This document shows positions 43,534 through 53,163 of a stretch of DNA of 64,000 bases, in pieces. A program made the position numbers and the translations under genes. Below the pieces are notes generated by a model, which made no database searches, had not been told where the DNA came from, and worked only from the letters and a program-made list of their open reading frames with translations. The stretch comes from an uncultured Lachnospiraceae bacterium. GTDB lineage: Bacteria > Bacillota > Clostridia > Lachnospirales > Lachnospiraceae. The first letter of the stretch is position 1; each line of letters begins with the position of its first letter. The DNA lies in assembly GCA_949949005.1 (NCBI GenBank), contig CATLHM010000002.1, forward strand, positions 124,001 to 188,000, written 5' to 3'.

Positions 43534-44517
43534 TTACAGTTTAAGTCCAAGCCATCCCTTTACCGTTTCCACAGCATAACCGACCGCCTGAGCTATCTTC
43601 TCTGTATCAAGCCCCATTTCATACAATTTTCCGGCCGCTTCCCTAGCTTTCTTTAATTCCCCATCCAGTTCAGATTGTTTCCTCATTTCCTGAATTGCCT
43701 GGCACACATTAACCACCTCGTCCTCTTTATTATATTTTAGACCTGAATTTGTAATTGCTTCAATCACGTCTGCCGCCCTGCGCTCCACTCCCCGGAAACG
43801 TTTCTCATTGGCTTTCAGTATCCGACTTAAATTCTCCCTGTCCTTTGAATATTTGATGAACAGCATGACCTCCCGCAGGCTGGACTGGAATTTCATAATC
43901 TCCTCATCCGACATCTGAGCCGGGGCAATCAACCGCACATGGTAATTATCCATGCAGGCAAGTACATACGGGTCTGGCACGTCCATCATATCAAGCAAGC
44001 TTAATGGCCCATCCCATTCTTCCGAACCAAAAAATATGGTCACCGTGATAGATGGTATCAGCTTGTCTTCCACCCAAAATCCGCTTAAAAATTCGCCTGC
44101 GCTTGGTGTTTTCCTGGCTTCTTCAGCAGATATCTTTCCCTGCTCCTTTTTTCGCTTCATTTCCTTTCGATGTGACTTTGCCGCCTCTTCCACCTGTCCT
44201 GCGTACTCCAAGGCATCATAAAGATTGTTTTTCACGGCCATAGCATAATGGATCTCCGCCTGATTCTCCGCGCCGTAAAGAACATACTCTATCTTCCCAT
44301 CCGTCATTGCTGCATACAGCTTCTGCACATCACGGAATTTCTGAATAGGAACCACTGCACCATCTGTACCATAAGGTAGCGCAACTTTTGTAGAATCACG
44401 CTCCACAAGCTGCTCTGGCAGGATTACCTGCCTCCCGCCATAAATATAGTAATTGAAAATATCGGCAAAAACACCTACATCCTTTACATAATCCTTTGTA
44501 ACTGTATCTGCTTTCAA
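43534..44517 (-). CDS. Rpn family recombination-promoting nuclease / PDDEXK-type putative transposase
   Basis: About 327 residues. It begins KADTVTKDYVKDVGVFADIF as in the many Lachnospiraceae Rpn-type proteins, followed by the LPYGTDGAVVPIQKFRD region, YVLYGAENQAEIHYAMAVKN (with Glu-x-Gln of the nuclease fold), and ITVTIFFGSEEWDGPLSLLD. A C-terminal helix region (EMGLDTEKIAQAVGYAVETV) is common. Rpn proteins are degenerate PD-(D/E)XK nucleases linked to RecA-independent recombination. The TTG at 44517, six bases after GGAGG, is preferred because relatives begin there; an ATG at 44523 abuts the site. Product of an accessory, often multicopy family. Confidence 0.85.
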   Translation of the reverse strand: MKADTVTKDYVKDVGVFADIFNYYIYGGRQVILPEQLVERDSTKVALPYGTDGAVVPIQKFRDVQKLYAAMTDGKIEYVLYGAENQAEIHYAMAVKNNLYDALEYAGQVEEAAKSHRKEMKRKKEQGKISAEEARKTPSAGEFLSGFWVEDKLIPSITVTIFFGSEEWDGPLSLLDMMDVPDPYVLACMDNYHVRLIAPAQMSDEEIMKFQSSLREVMLFIKYSKDRENLSRILKANEKRFRGVERRAADVIEAITNSGLKYNKEDEVVNVCQAIQEMRKQSELDGELKKAREAAGKLYEMGLDTEKIAQAVGYAVETVKGWLGLKL

Positions 44518-44663
44518 CAGCATCCTCCGACTTTCCACATAATATATGACAGACATTAGCCTGATGAAATTCTTACCCTGCCACAGCTTCATTATACTAA
44601 GGAAACTGCTTTATTTCAAGCGCATCCAGGCCAATTTCAGGATAAACTTATAAACAGTTTATG

Positions 44664-44695
44664 GCACCAGGCACCTTCTGGTGTCAGTTTTTTTT
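44664..44695 (+). terminator. Hairpin with T8 run; REP-like sequence
   Basis: GCACCAG (44664-44670) pairs with CTGGTGT (44678-44684) around a 7-base loop and is followed by T8 (44688-44695). It has the look of an intrinsic terminator on the plus strand, where no gene ends nearby. The CACC-rich sequence recalls short palindromes dispersed in Clostridial genomes. It lies in the 280-base gap between the Rpn gene and the YD-type gene; the rest of that gap shows nothing. Confidence 0.45.
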
Positions 44696-44799
44696 CTATA
44701 AAGAACTATGATATGTATCATCTGTGGGGGTGCAATATGCTGCCTATAACATGATCAGGAACCTTTTTTGAAAGTGATAAGGTGGACAATATCCTGTTT

Positions 44800-46401
44800 C
44801 TACTCTTGTATGTCAATTCCATCCGGATTGCTTTCCCTTGAGAGTTCTTCCCATACGCCGTCCCGATAAGCCACCGTGAGCCTTTCATCCACAAACAAAA
44901 CCGGCCCTTCCTCTGAGAGAATCTTGTCATAAGAATCCATCTGCAAAACTATCCCATATTCCGCACCGGATTGCTCCACGATTTCGGTTACCCAGTATGC
45001 GGCTTCCTTCCGAAATTCTGCAAACGGAGATAAATCCGCCACGTTCCCCTCCTGCACCTGGTAAATGGCAATCCGGTAATATTGATCGGTATAATTATTA
45101 GGCATGTTAATAAATACGAGCGCCTCACAGACTCTATCCCCGGTAATATCCCTGTACTCCACATGATCCACCAGTCCGTCATACGTTGCTTCACGCTCGG
45201 TCACGGTTCCATTTTCCAGAACGAACCTCAGAGTTCTCTTTGCAAAGTAGTCTTCCTCTTCTTCCCATGTAACTTCCTTAATCCCACAATTATTTTGCAA
45301 AACTGACCGATTATAGGTTGCAATTACTGTCTCGAATTCGCTCTCCGTACAGCTTTTTTTGATATTTCCCATGCTGTCATACTCATAGGTACAGGAAGCC
45401 TTTTGCGAAAGTGTCCCGTCCGCCATATGATAGTCATAGATTTCCTGCAAATTTCCTTCCCCGTCATAGCGATATACCTCGATCGGCATATCATCCTCAT
45501 ATTCCATTATCAGTGATTCAAGAGATACCGGCTTCTCCGATTCTTGTAATATTTCCGCCATCTCCTGTTTGATTTCTTCTTCCGTTTTATTATACATATG
45601 GTACTGTGCCATATATGCATCTTGATAGCGCGCGGTTATCCTGCCTTGTTCATCATAACTGCTTACCTCATGATTGCTGAAACCGCTGCTTGTATATTCT
45701 TCATTTTCATCGAAATACAGCGCCATATAGTCACAATACCACAAATTTTCCTGTTCATCATAGTCATAAGAAAAAGGAAGTGTCCATGTCACTCTGCCCT
45801 CATCATCGTAACCATTTCTATTTATAACTCTTTCTTCTCCGTCAAATTCCTCGAAGGAATAGCTGTACAAGGAACTCTGGCTTATAATGCCACTTCTTCT
45901 CGCAAGCTTTCCTTCTCTGTTGTACCGATTATTCCACACGGTCTCTGTAGATAGACTTCCATCCTCATCATAGGAACACTCCCTGACCACATTGTCCCTG
46001 CTGTCATACTCTATCAATTTGTGTAAATATTCCCCACCCTCTTGCGTATGACGGTAACATTCCTCCGTTTTCCATACATTTGTTTCCACATCGGAATACT
46101 CCCTGCGTAACAGAGCCTCTTTTTCTGCGTCTGAGGGCTCACTCTCTGCGCCAAACGGCTCCTGCTCTCCATCAGGGGAGCTGTTTTCACTCTGCTTTTC
46201 CAGCGCGGCAGAGGATTCTTCCTCCGTCTGCTGCGTCTGTACGGTTTTCTCTTCCTCATCCGTACCGGAGACGGCAGCAGCTATGGTTACACCTGCATCA
46301 TCCTCCTGCTTAGTGTGGCCATCCTTGACAAACAAAAGTATGGCCGCCACAGCCGCGCATACAATCAAAAATCCTATAACAACTTTACGTCCTAACTTCA
46401 T
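44800..46401 (-). CDS. Membrane-anchored protein with YD-like repeats
   Basis: About 533 residues: a cytoplasmic tag, one transmembrane helix (GRKVVIGFLIVCAAVAAILL), an acidic Glu/Ser-rich stalk (about 35-105), and an outer part with repeated Y-D-x-x-G units such as IEYDSRDNVVRE, CSYDEDGSLS, GYDDEGRVTW, SSYDEQGRIT and YRYDGEGNLQ. These are RHS/YD-type repeats but without an RHS core or toxin end, so a secreted polymorphic toxin is unlikely. The C-terminal part (EEYGIVLQMDS..) looks globular. Role unknown. The ATG at 46401 has GGAGGG upstream. Confidence 0.75.
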   Translation of the reverse strand: MKLGRKVVIGFLIVCAAVAAILLFVKDGHTKQEDDAGVTIAAAVSGTDEEEKTVQTQQTEEESSAALEKQSENSSPDGEQEPFGAESEPSDAEKEALLRREYSDVETNVWKTEECYRHTQEGGEYLHKLIEYDSRDNVVRECSYDEDGSLSTETVWNNRYNREGKLARRSGIISQSSLYSYSFEEFDGEERVINRNGYDDEGRVTWTLPFSYDYDEQENLWYCDYMALYFDENEEYTSSGFSNHEVSSYDEQGRITARYQDAYMAQYHMYNKTEEEIKQEMAEILQESEKPVSLESLIMEYEDDMPIEVYRYDGEGNLQEIYDYHMADGTLSQKASCTYEYDSMGNIKKSCTESEFETVIATYNRSVLQNNCGIKEVTWEEEEDYFAKRTLRFVLENGTVTEREATYDGLVDHVEYRDITGDRVCEALVFINMPNNYTDQYYRIAIYQVQEGNVADLSPFAEFRKEAAYWVTEIVEQSGAEYGIVLQMDSYDKILSEEGPVLFVDERLTVAYRDGVWEELSRESNPDGIDIQE

Positions 46402-46473
46402 CCCAACCCTCCATGCAGCCCTATCAGAGAGCTTTCCTATCAGAAAAACTTTGTGCGGCAACACCTACGCCCT

Positions 46474-46953
46474 TCACTTATGATACGGTTCTCCATTCAT
46501 AATCCGATAGCTTCTATAGATCTGTTCCAACAAAATCACACGCATTAACTGGTGGGGAAATGTCATGTTTGAAAAACTGATTGCCTGGTCAGCGGCAAGA
46601 GAAACGCTTTTGTGGAGCCCCAGAGAACCTCCGATGATAAACTGAAAATGACTTTTGCCCTGAATGATCAGGCGGGAAAGCATCTGAGAAAAAGCAACGG
46701 AGTCCGGCTGTCTGCCTTCTATCTCCAAGGTAAACACATAGGCATCCTCTTTCACGTGCTTTAAGATTCTGGCGGCTTCCTTCTCCCTGATCTGATCCTC
46801 CATGGCCGCCCCCGCATCCTCAGGGGTCTTCTCATCCGCCACTTCGATGATCTCCAGTCTGCAATATCTGCCAAGGCGCTTTGCATACTCGGAAACCGCC
46901 TTTCTATAAAAATCCTCTTTCAGCTTTCCCACACAGATTATTGTAATCTTCAT
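46474..46953 (-). CDS. rlmH: 23S rRNA pseudouridine-1915 N3-methyltransferase RlmH
   Basis: A SPOUT-family methyltransferase of 159 residues that methylates pseudouridine 1915 in helix 69. Signatures: ITIICVGKLKEDFYRKAVSE, the SAM-binding knot FIIGGSLGLHKSV, and the ending PHQLMRVILLEQIYRSYRIM with EPYHK. It overlaps the upstream zinc-ribbon gene by four bases. Confidence 0.97.
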   Translation of the reverse strand: MKITIICVGKLKEDFYRKAVSEYAKRLGRYCRLEIIEVADEKTPEDAGAAMEDQIREKEAARILKHVKEDAYVFTLEIEGRQPDSVAFSQMLSRLIIQGKSHFQFIIGGSLGLHKSVSLAADQAISFSNMTFPHQLMRVILLEQIYRSYRIMNGEPYHK

Positions 46954-47768
46954 CCGGCTTTTTCCTTAATGATAGGATGATCCGACGATTTCTCTTCGGA
47001 GTCATTCTCCCCAAAAACAGGGGCATTTGATAATTCCTCTTCTTCTGAACCTTCCTCCTCAAAAATTTCAGAATAAACTTCCTCGATCAGCCTGTCCAGA
47101 TAGCCCTCATCCAGATTCATGAACTGTCTCTGAACCGCTGCCTTCATATAATCGAAGCGCTGGAAATATTGAAGCTCTGCCTGCACCGACAAATTTAAAG
47201 CATCGTCGATCTGGCTCTTTTTCAAATTCGCAACGCACCATTTTTTGATTTCCATGGTCAGATTATTTTCTTTGGAGGCTTTTTTGCGGAAGATTTTGGA
47301 GTTTCTCATAGACACAATTCCCATGATGATAAAGAGGATGAAGAGAACTCCCATCACCCCAGTGACTATGTACTTATTGGTAATCGACATTCCTATGTCG
47401 ATCACCTCCAAAAAGACCAGGGTGACCAACAGGATCCCCAGGGTGCCTACCGTAAGAAGGGTATAGGCCGAGGTTCTGTTCTCCTGGGCCTTTTCTTCAT
47501 TGTTGACATAAAAGGGGCGGTACGTATTTACCGGTTCCTCCTCAAAAAAGGGCTCCTCCTCTGGCACTGCTTCTGGCGCAGCCCCCGCTATTTCCTCATG
47601 AGAAATGTCTTCCTTTGCCTGAAGAACCGAAAAAGCCCTCCTCTCTTCTGGGATTTCCGATTCTCTCTTCGTTTCCTTTGTCAGGGATTCCACCAATTCA
47701 CAGCCACAGTCCGCACATACCCTAATGCCTTCCACATACTCACTTCCGCATTTTGGACACCATGCCAT
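46950..47768 (-). CDS. Zinc-ribbon membrane protein of unknown function
   Basis: A 272-residue protein. The N-terminus MAWCPKCGSEYVEGIRVCAD has CxxC...CxxC of a zinc ribbon; two transmembrane helices follow (about 105-125 and 135-155), and the rest is charged and helical, with an acidic end. The protein is probably a membrane-bound regulator or adaptor. It is coupled to rlmH (overlap of four bases) in a conserved Lachnospiraceae-looking arrangement, but no function can be assigned. Confidence 0.8.
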   Translation of the reverse strand: MAWCPKCGSEYVEGIRVCADCGCELVESLTKETKRESEIPEERRAFSVLQAKEDISHEEIAGAAPEAVPEEEPFFEEEPVNTYRPFYVNNEEKAQENRTSAYTLLTVGTLGILLVTLVFLEVIDIGMSITNKYIVTGVMGVLFILFIIMGIVSMRNSKIFRKKASKENNLTMEIKKWCVANLKKSQIDDALNLSVQAELQYFQRFDYMKAAVQRQFMNLDEGYLDRLIEEVYSEIFEEEGSEEEELSNAPVFGENDSEEKSSDHPIIKEKAG

Positions 47769-47835
47769 AAGCCATACCTCCTTTTGCCTCCCCTTTTACA
47801 TTTTACTACGGATTGGCAGAGGTTTCCACTAGTTT

Positions 47836-48978
47836 TTACTTGGGAACGCCGTTCTTGTCCCGATTTTTTGAGAGAAGACAGGGAACGCCAATATTGACAT
47901 TGTTGTTTGGATGCATCCAGGTATAGTTATTGGGGTCGTGAACGTCTACATAGACCGTTCTGTTTCCTTTTTTATCCTTTGTATCGTTCTGATAGTTCCA
48001 CACACCGTTCTTAGCCTGGGCATTCCACTCTTCGTTCTTCCCATCCTCATAAATGCTTGTCAGATAGAACTCTCCATTCACCAGCCCCTTGGCATAGCTG
48101 CCGATCAAATTTGTTACATACCTTGTATTCTCCTGTAGGAGAGATTCATCATAGTCATAATGCTCCGAGCCCTCTCCGTCCGGAAGATCCCCAGCCCAGC
48201 CTCCGGTATACTGATGATAGGTATACAGATCATTCTTATTCTCCGTCAGATGAATGTGGTAGTGAATCCAGGTACCGTTTCCGCTCCTTGCGCCGTCCTT
48301 CCAATCTCCATAATAGTACTGGTTATCCGCGTACACGGCGATTCCCTTTCCGTTGGGATTTCCATTCCCGTCCGTATCTCCGTAATAATAAAAATCCGTA
48401 GTGTCTCGCAGGCTATAGGACATGGCAATATAGTGATCCAGGTAGACCAGATCGTTTAGAGCTTTTTGATTATTATCCGCCCAATAGGCCATCATATCCT
48501 TAAGCTGCTCTTCCTTGTGGAACGTAATTTTGCTGTAATCCTTCTTTCCGACCGTCATAACCTCCTTGTAGGGGGTAGGACTGGAAGGTTTTCCCGGCTG
48601 GGTCTGGGACTGGTTTGTTCCGCTCGCTCCCTCCCCGTCTGCCCCATCTGTTTTACGGGGACTTTCCGTAGAGGACGGTGATGCCAGGGCTTCCTTATCC
48701 CCATCGCCTTCCGGCGCGATACTTGGGACTGTGGTTGCCGCCAGAGAATTGGCCGGAACGCTTGCATCTGTTCCCTGGCCGTCATTGGTTTCATCCGCAT
48801 AATCCATAATACTCTGCTGCAAATCATCCCTGTCTTCTTTTCCCTGATCCATACGGCTCTTGATCAGCATGAAAGCCAGAATCAGAAGGATAAGAACCAC
48901 CGGAATCACCACCACAAATATTCTGGCCCTCTCCAATCTATCCTGTCCCTCGTCGTCTTCTTCAAATAATTTTTTCAT
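47836..48978 (-). CDS. Membrane-anchored MORN-repeat protein
   Basis: A 380-residue protein with one N-terminal transmembrane helix (about 20-40), a Ser/Thr/Pro-rich stalk (about 60-140), and an outer domain with MORN-like units: YYGDTDGNGNPNGKG, YYYGDWKDGARSGNG, YTGGWAGDLPDGEG and AKGLVNGEF. MORN repeats form a beta-sheet used for binding lipids or proteins. The gene is placed between the zinc-ribbon gene and NfnB with no functional clue. Confidence 0.78.
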   Translation of the reverse strand: MKKLFEEDDEGQDRLERARIFVVVIPVVLILLILAFMLIKSRMDQGKEDRDDLQQSIMDYADETNDGQGTDASVPANSLAATTVPSIAPEGDGDKEALASPSSTESPRKTDGADGEGASGTNQSQTQPGKPSSPTPYKEVMTVGKKDYSKITFHKEEQLKDMMAYWADNNQKALNDLVYLDHYIAMSYSLRDTTDFYYYGDTDGNGNPNGKGIAVYADNQYYYGDWKDGARSGNGTWIHYHIHLTENKNDLYTYHQYTGGWAGDLPDGEGSEHYDYDESLLQENTRYVTNLIGSYAKGLVNGEFYLTSIYEDGKNEEWNAQAKNGVWNYQNDTKDKKGNRTVYVDVHDPNNYTWMHPNNNVNIGVPCLLSKNRDKNGVPK

Positions 48979-49198
48979 AGCTTCCTTTTCCTTTTTGAAA
49001 AAAATTTATCCCAAACATCTCTGGCTCCCGCCCCTGAAAATCAGGTTTTGTCGCGCAGGTCTATCCATGATATATGATCACAATACTACAAAGATTTTAA
49101 TTTGATGAGAAAAAATTATTAATTCTTTCTTAGTTTCTGACTTTTGCCGCCGTGCCCAATTCAAGCAATGGATGCCAGGAGCCAGACGTCCTTTTTCG

Positions 49199-49231
49199 AA
49201 AAATTGTGCCGGAAGTAATTCCCGGCACAAT
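49199..49231 (-). terminator. Terminator after nfnB
   Basis: ATTGTGCCGG / CCGGCACAAT (49222-49231 with 49203-49212) forms a perfect 10-bp stem with a 9-base loop, followed by U5 on the minus strand. The remaining gap 48979-49198 shows no gene and is AT-rich near 49080-49135. Confidence 0.8.
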
Positions 49232-49285
49232 GATAACACAGCGCTTCCTGGCAAAGCGTGCCATCCGCTGTTTTTCTTTTTCCTA

Positions 49286-50674
49286 TTACTGTTTTCCACT
49301 CAGGTATTCGTGGATTCCTCTGGCTCCTGCCCTTCCTGCTCCCATGGCAAGAATTACGGTAGCAGCTCCTGTCACCGCGTCTCCCCCTGCATAAACCCCC
49401 TCCTTGGTGGTTTTGCCAAACTCTTCGTCCGCCACAATACATTTCCATTTATTGACCTCAAGACCTTCGGTGGTGGAGGAAATCAGCGGATTGGGAGAGG
49501 TTCCAAGGGACATGATCACCGTGTCCACATCAATGACAAACTCGGAACCGGGAACCTCCACCGGTCTTCTTCTGCCGGAATCGTCGGGCTCCCCTAACTC
49601 CATACGGATACACTTCATGCCCTTCACCCAGCCTTTTTCATCCTCCAGAATTTCTACAGGATTGGTGAGCAAATCGAAGATAATGCCTTCCTCCTTGGCA
49701 TGATGCACCTCCTCCACACGGGCGGGCAGCTCTTCCTCACTCCTTCTGTACACAATATGTACCTCCGCACCAAGACGCAGAGCCGTTCTTGCGGCGTCCA
49801 TAGCAACGTTTCCGCCGCCTACCACCGCTACCTTCTCCCCCCGCATAATAGGGGTGTTGGACTGCTGGTCAAAGGCTTTCATGAGGTTGCTTCGGGTGAG
49901 ATACTCATTGGCTGAAAATACGCCGTTTGCCTGCTCCCCGGGAATTCCCATAAATTTGGGAAGTCCGGCCCCGGATCCGATAAACACCGCATCAAACCCT
50001 TCCTCTGTAAGAAGCTGGTCAATGGTGACGGACTTGCCGATCACCACATTGGTCTCGATCTTTACGCCCAGAGATTTCACATTCTCAATTTCTTTGGCAA
50101 CCACTCTTTCTTTGGGAAGACGAAATTCCGGAATTCCATAGACAAGCACGCCGCCGGGTTCATGCAGGGCCTCGAAAATGGTAACCTCGTAGCCAAGCTT
50201 TGCCAGATCCCCTGCGCAGGTAAGGCCGGCCGGCCCGGAGCCGATCACCGCCACCTTTTTACCGTTCTTTTGTGCCGCTCCCTCGGGCTTTATCCCGTTT
50301 TCGCTTGCCCAATCCGCCACAAAGCGTTCCAGCTTGCCGATGGAAATGGGCTCTCCCTTGATCCCTCTGATGCATTTGCCCTCGCACTGGCTCTCCTGGG
50401 GGCATACCCGTCCGCACACGGCGGGTAGGGAGGACGCCTGGCTGATCACCTGATAGGCCGCCTCCACGTCTCCGGTTTTAACCTTCTCTATAAAGCCAGG
50501 AATATCAATAGCCACCGGACAGCCCTTGATGCACTGCGCATTTTTGCAGTTAATGCACCTTGCCGCCTCCTCCATGGCCTCTTCCTTATTATAACCAAGG
50601 CAGACCTCCTCAAAGTTAGCTGCCCGCACCTTCGCATCCTGTTCCCTTACCGGAACTTTTTTCAGTATATCCAT
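49286..50674 (-). CDS. NADH-dependent ferredoxin:NADP+ oxidoreductase subunit NfnB (GltD-like flavoprotein)
   Basis: The large subunit of NfnAB, which couples NADPH oxidation to reduction of ferredoxin and NAD+ by electron bifurcation. 462 residues: two 4Fe-4S cluster motifs at the N-terminus (CINCKNAQCIKGCPVAIDI, CGRVCPQESQCEGKCIRG), then an FAD motif VAVIGSGPAGLTCAG and an NADP motif VAVVGGGNVAMDAARTA. It is also annotated as glutamate synthase small subunit (gltD) in databases, but no large subunit is present here, and the nfnA gene lies immediately upstream (the stop and start codons share one base, TAATG). Not to be confused with citrate synthase gltA. Confidence 0.93.
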   Translation of the reverse strand: MDILKKVPVREQDAKVRAANFEEVCLGYNKEEAMEEAARCINCKNAQCIKGCPVAIDIPGFIEKVKTGDVEAAYQVISQASSLPAVCGRVCPQESQCEGKCIRGIKGEPISIGKLERFVADWASENGIKPEGAAQKNGKKVAVIGSGPAGLTCAGDLAKLGYEVTIFEALHEPGGVLVYGIPEFRLPKERVVAKEIENVKSLGVKIETNVVIGKSVTIDQLLTEEGFDAVFIGSGAGLPKFMGIPGEQANGVFSANEYLTRSNLMKAFDQQSNTPIMRGEKVAVVGGGNVAMDAARTALRLGAEVHIVYRRSEEELPARVEEVHHAKEEGIIFDLLTNPVEILEDEKGWVKGMKCIRMELGEPDDSGRRRPVEVPGSEFVIDVDTVIMSLGTSPNPLISSTTEGLEVNKWKCIVADEEFGKTTKEGVYAGGDAVTGAATVILAMGAGRAGARGIHEYLSGKQ

Positions 50675-51561
50675 TATTCAGTACCTCCGCAATTTCCGCA
50701 TCCGCCGTGATGGGTATCTCCCTCTTTCGCCTTAAGGAAAGCTCTTCCCTCCGCAGTCTTGTAGATCTGCTGGCGCTGCATGGCCTCGTCAAAATTCACC
50801 TGATGCCCATCAAACTCCGGCCCGTCCACACAGGCAAACTTTACCTTTCCTCCCACCGTTACCCGGCAGGCGCCGCACATACCGGTGCCGTCCACCATGA
50901 TAGGGTTTAAGCTGACAATGGTGGGGATTCCCAGCTCTTTGGTGAGCTTGGAGACGAATTTCATCATGATCATAGGACCTATGGCAACGCACACGTCATA
51001 ATGCTTTCCCTCATTGACCAGATCCGTGATAGTCTGGGTCACCATGCCGCTTCTGCCATAGGAGCCGTCGTCCGTGGTCACATACAGATTACCCGCCACT
51101 TCCTTCATTTCCTCCTCCAGAATCAGAAGCTCCCTGGTCTTGGCTCCCACGATCACATCCGCCTCAATACCTCTCTCATGGAGCCATTTCACCTGGGGAT
51201 AAACCGGGGCCGTTCCCACGCCTCCTGCCACAAACAGCATTTTCTTTTGCTTTAAGGTCTCCAAATCCTCGCTCACAAACTCAGAAGCACAGCCCAAAGG
51301 GCCCACGAAATCATGAAAAGCATCCCCTGCCTTCAAGGCCGACATCATCTGGGTTGCCGCCCCCACAATCTGGAACACAATGGTCACGGTTCCCTTTTCC
51401 CTGTCATAATCGCAGATGGTAAGTGGGATTCTCTCCGCCTCCGCATCCGTCCTGACGATCACAAACTGTCCGGGCTTACAGCCCTTTGCCACCCGTTTTG
51501 CCTCCACCACCATGTAAAAGATATTGGTGGCAAGCTCTTTTGCCTCTAAAATTTTGTACAT
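50674..51561 (-). CDS. NfnAB electron-bifurcating transhydrogenase subunit NfnA (ferredoxin-NADP reductase/DHOD-K-like)
   Basis: The small subunit of Nfn, 295 residues, with a PyrK-like fold: FAD-binding barrel (GQFVIVRTDAEAERIPLTIC), NAD-binding domain (FVAGGVGTAPVYPQ) and a C-terminal [2Fe-2S] site (VDGTGMCGACRVTVGGKVKF with DGPEFDGHQV). It carries an extra His/Gly/Cys-rich tail (HHGGCGNCGG). The gene precedes nfnB and shares a base with it. A stand-alone PyrK is excluded because no pyrD is nearby. Confidence 0.93.
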   Translation of the reverse strand: MYKILEAKELATNIFYMVVEAKRVAKGCKPGQFVIVRTDAEAERIPLTICDYDREKGTVTIVFQIVGAATQMMSALKAGDAFHDFVGPLGCASEFVSEDLETLKQKKMLFVAGGVGTAPVYPQVKWLHERGIEADVIVGAKTRELLILEEEMKEVAGNLYVTTDDGSYGRSGMVTQTITDLVNEGKHYDVCVAIGPMIMMKFVSKLTKELGIPTIVSLNPIMVDGTGMCGACRVTVGGKVKFACVDGPEFDGHQVNFDEAMQRQQIYKTAEGRAFLKAKEGDTHHGGCGNCGGTE

Positions 51562-51614
51562 TCTTATCCTCTCCTGATTTTTGATATTTTTAGCCGCTAA
51601 AGCCTGGTATCCTA

Positions 51615-53111
51615 TTATTGAAGGGAAATCAGCCCCATCTGACCCTTTTCGTCATAAATGAGACGGTTGGGTGCCCCCGTATACACCTCCACCGCATAGA
51701 GCCGCTCCGTCCTGGTCTGATTGCCGCTTTCATCCTCCACATATTCATTCAAAACATAATAATAGCCTAAATTGGGAATTTCCACAATAGTATCATATTT
51801 AAATACATATTTTCCCACAACTCCGTGAGAGTGCCCCTGGAGATCTGTAAGCACCTGACGGTTATAAAGGGCCTGCATCACGTTGGCAATGGCCTTATCC
51901 GTGGTTATCTGTGTTTCTAAGGAAAAGTCAAAGCTTCTGCTGATGATGTCGCTGGAAACCCCATCCTGTGAGATCGTTGCAAACTTAAAATTGGATTTGC
52001 CCAAAGGCATGGGAATCGGCCCCGTGTACTCCTGGCTGTAAATGCTGGGATTCGTGCCGTCCGTGGTATAATATACGGTTCCGCCTTGGGGCACAAAAAC
52101 CTCAATCATTGTGGGAAGCTTATAGTTGCCGCTTGTCAGGGGGATTTCAGGCGGCTCGGGCGTAGTGAGATTAATCACATACCAGTTTCTTGCGGTCTCA
52201 CTGCGTATCCCGTACTCATTTACAAAGACAGCAGCAATCTGATATTCCCCCGATTCCAGAAACAAAGGCGCCGTATAGAGCTGGCTTCTTTTTTCCTCCG
52301 GCTCGCTTCCGTCCGTGGTGTAGTAAATGCTGCCCGCCGTATTGGAACTGAGTCTGAGCACGATCACTTCGTCATAGCTTCCTGATTCATATCCAAACTC
52401 GGGAACCCTTGCCATATATTGTTGGAAATGGTTGGTGATCCCTTCATCCCCGCAGCTCTCAAGAAGGGCGTTAATATCCTCATACCGCCCCTGCTCATCA
52501 TAGATTCCAATTACATTCTCGTATACTGTCTCCTTTTCCTCATAGGTAAGAACCTCCCTATCCGCCAGCGCAAGAAGGATATCCACCGCTTTTTGCTTTT
52601 CTCCCATCTTATAATAATACCCTGACTCAAGAAGAACAATATTCACATCATCGCTTTTCAAATGTCTGGCTCTTTCCAGATATTCGATAGCGCCTTCATA
52701 ATCCGGTATTTCCGCACATATCCTGGCCTGCTCCAACTGATAGGGGACAGAGTATCTATGATAGACAAACACTGCCACGCAGACCACAGCTACCACCAGG
52801 GCAATAAAGATGGCCAGCGTAAGCATCAGCCAGTTTTTTACCATGTTGGCGATGATAGACGCGGCTTTTTTCTTTTTTTCCTCTCTCTTTTCCCTTTTTT
52901 CTCTTGCCTTTTCCGTTTTCCTTTCCGCTTTTTTTCCCTGTCCTGTCTCTTCGCCTTTATCCTCAATCTCCTCCGCCACGGTAGATAAGGTTTCCGTTAT
53001 GCTGTTTTCAATTTCCGGCTCAAAGTCCGGCACCATCCGGATTTCCATTCCGCACCTTTCACAGTACAGATGGCCTTCCTTTATTTCACACCCACACTCG
53101 GGACACTTCAT
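51615..53111 (-). CDS. Zinc-ribbon membrane protein with TPR-like helices and chitobiase-type domains
   Basis: A 498-residue protein. The N-terminal zinc ribbon is MKCPECGCEIKEGHLYCERC; after a Lys/Glu-rich linker comes a transmembrane helix (about residues 92-115), helical repeats (about 120-230; EQARICAEIPDYEGAIEYLE), and two tandem beta domains (YYTTDGSEPEEK, YYTTDGTNPSIY) like the Fn3/CHB_HEX C-terminal domain of chitobiases. This domain order is seen in uncharacterised Firmicute proteins. It is not a glycosidase. The gene stands alone between nfnA and folD. Confidence 0.78.
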   Translation of the reverse strand: MKCPECGCEIKEGHLYCERCGMEIRMVPDFEPEIENSITETLSTVAEEIEDKGEETGQGKKAERKTEKAREKREKREEKKKKAASIIANMVKNWLMLTLAIFIALVVAVVCVAVFVYHRYSVPYQLEQARICAEIPDYEGAIEYLERARHLKSDDVNIVLLESGYYYKMGEKQKAVDILLALADREVLTYEEKETVYENVIGIYDEQGRYEDINALLESCGDEGITNHFQQYMARVPEFGYESGSYDEVIVLRLSSNTAGSIYYTTDGSEPEEKRSQLYTAPLFLESGEYQIAAVFVNEYGIRSETARNWYVINLTTPEPPEIPLTSGNYKLPTMIEVFVPQGGTVYYTTDGTNPSIYSQEYTGPIPMPLGKSNFKFATISQDGVSSDIISRSFDFSLETQITTDKAIANVMQALYNRQVLTDLQGHSHGVVGKYVFKYDTIVEIPNLGYYYVLNEYVEDESGNQTRTERLYAVEVYTGAPNRLIYDEKGQMGLISLQ

Positions 53112-53163
53112 AAATTTGCTCCTATCTATGCGCTTTTGTGCGCCTACAAACCAAAGTGAAACC

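Noticed and set aside
43326-43544. Plus-strand 72-codon frame
   Set aside because: It runs through the terminator of the Rpn gene and has no ribosome site or recognisable family.
44800-46401. RHS/polymorphic toxin
   Set aside because: YD-like units are present but no RHS core motif, toxin end or immunity gene; a single membrane anchor fits a surface protein instead.
49286-50674. Citrate synthase or complete glutamate synthase
   Set aside because: The sequence is a GltD-like flavoprotein with an NfnA partner; no glutamate synthase large subunit is in the window.
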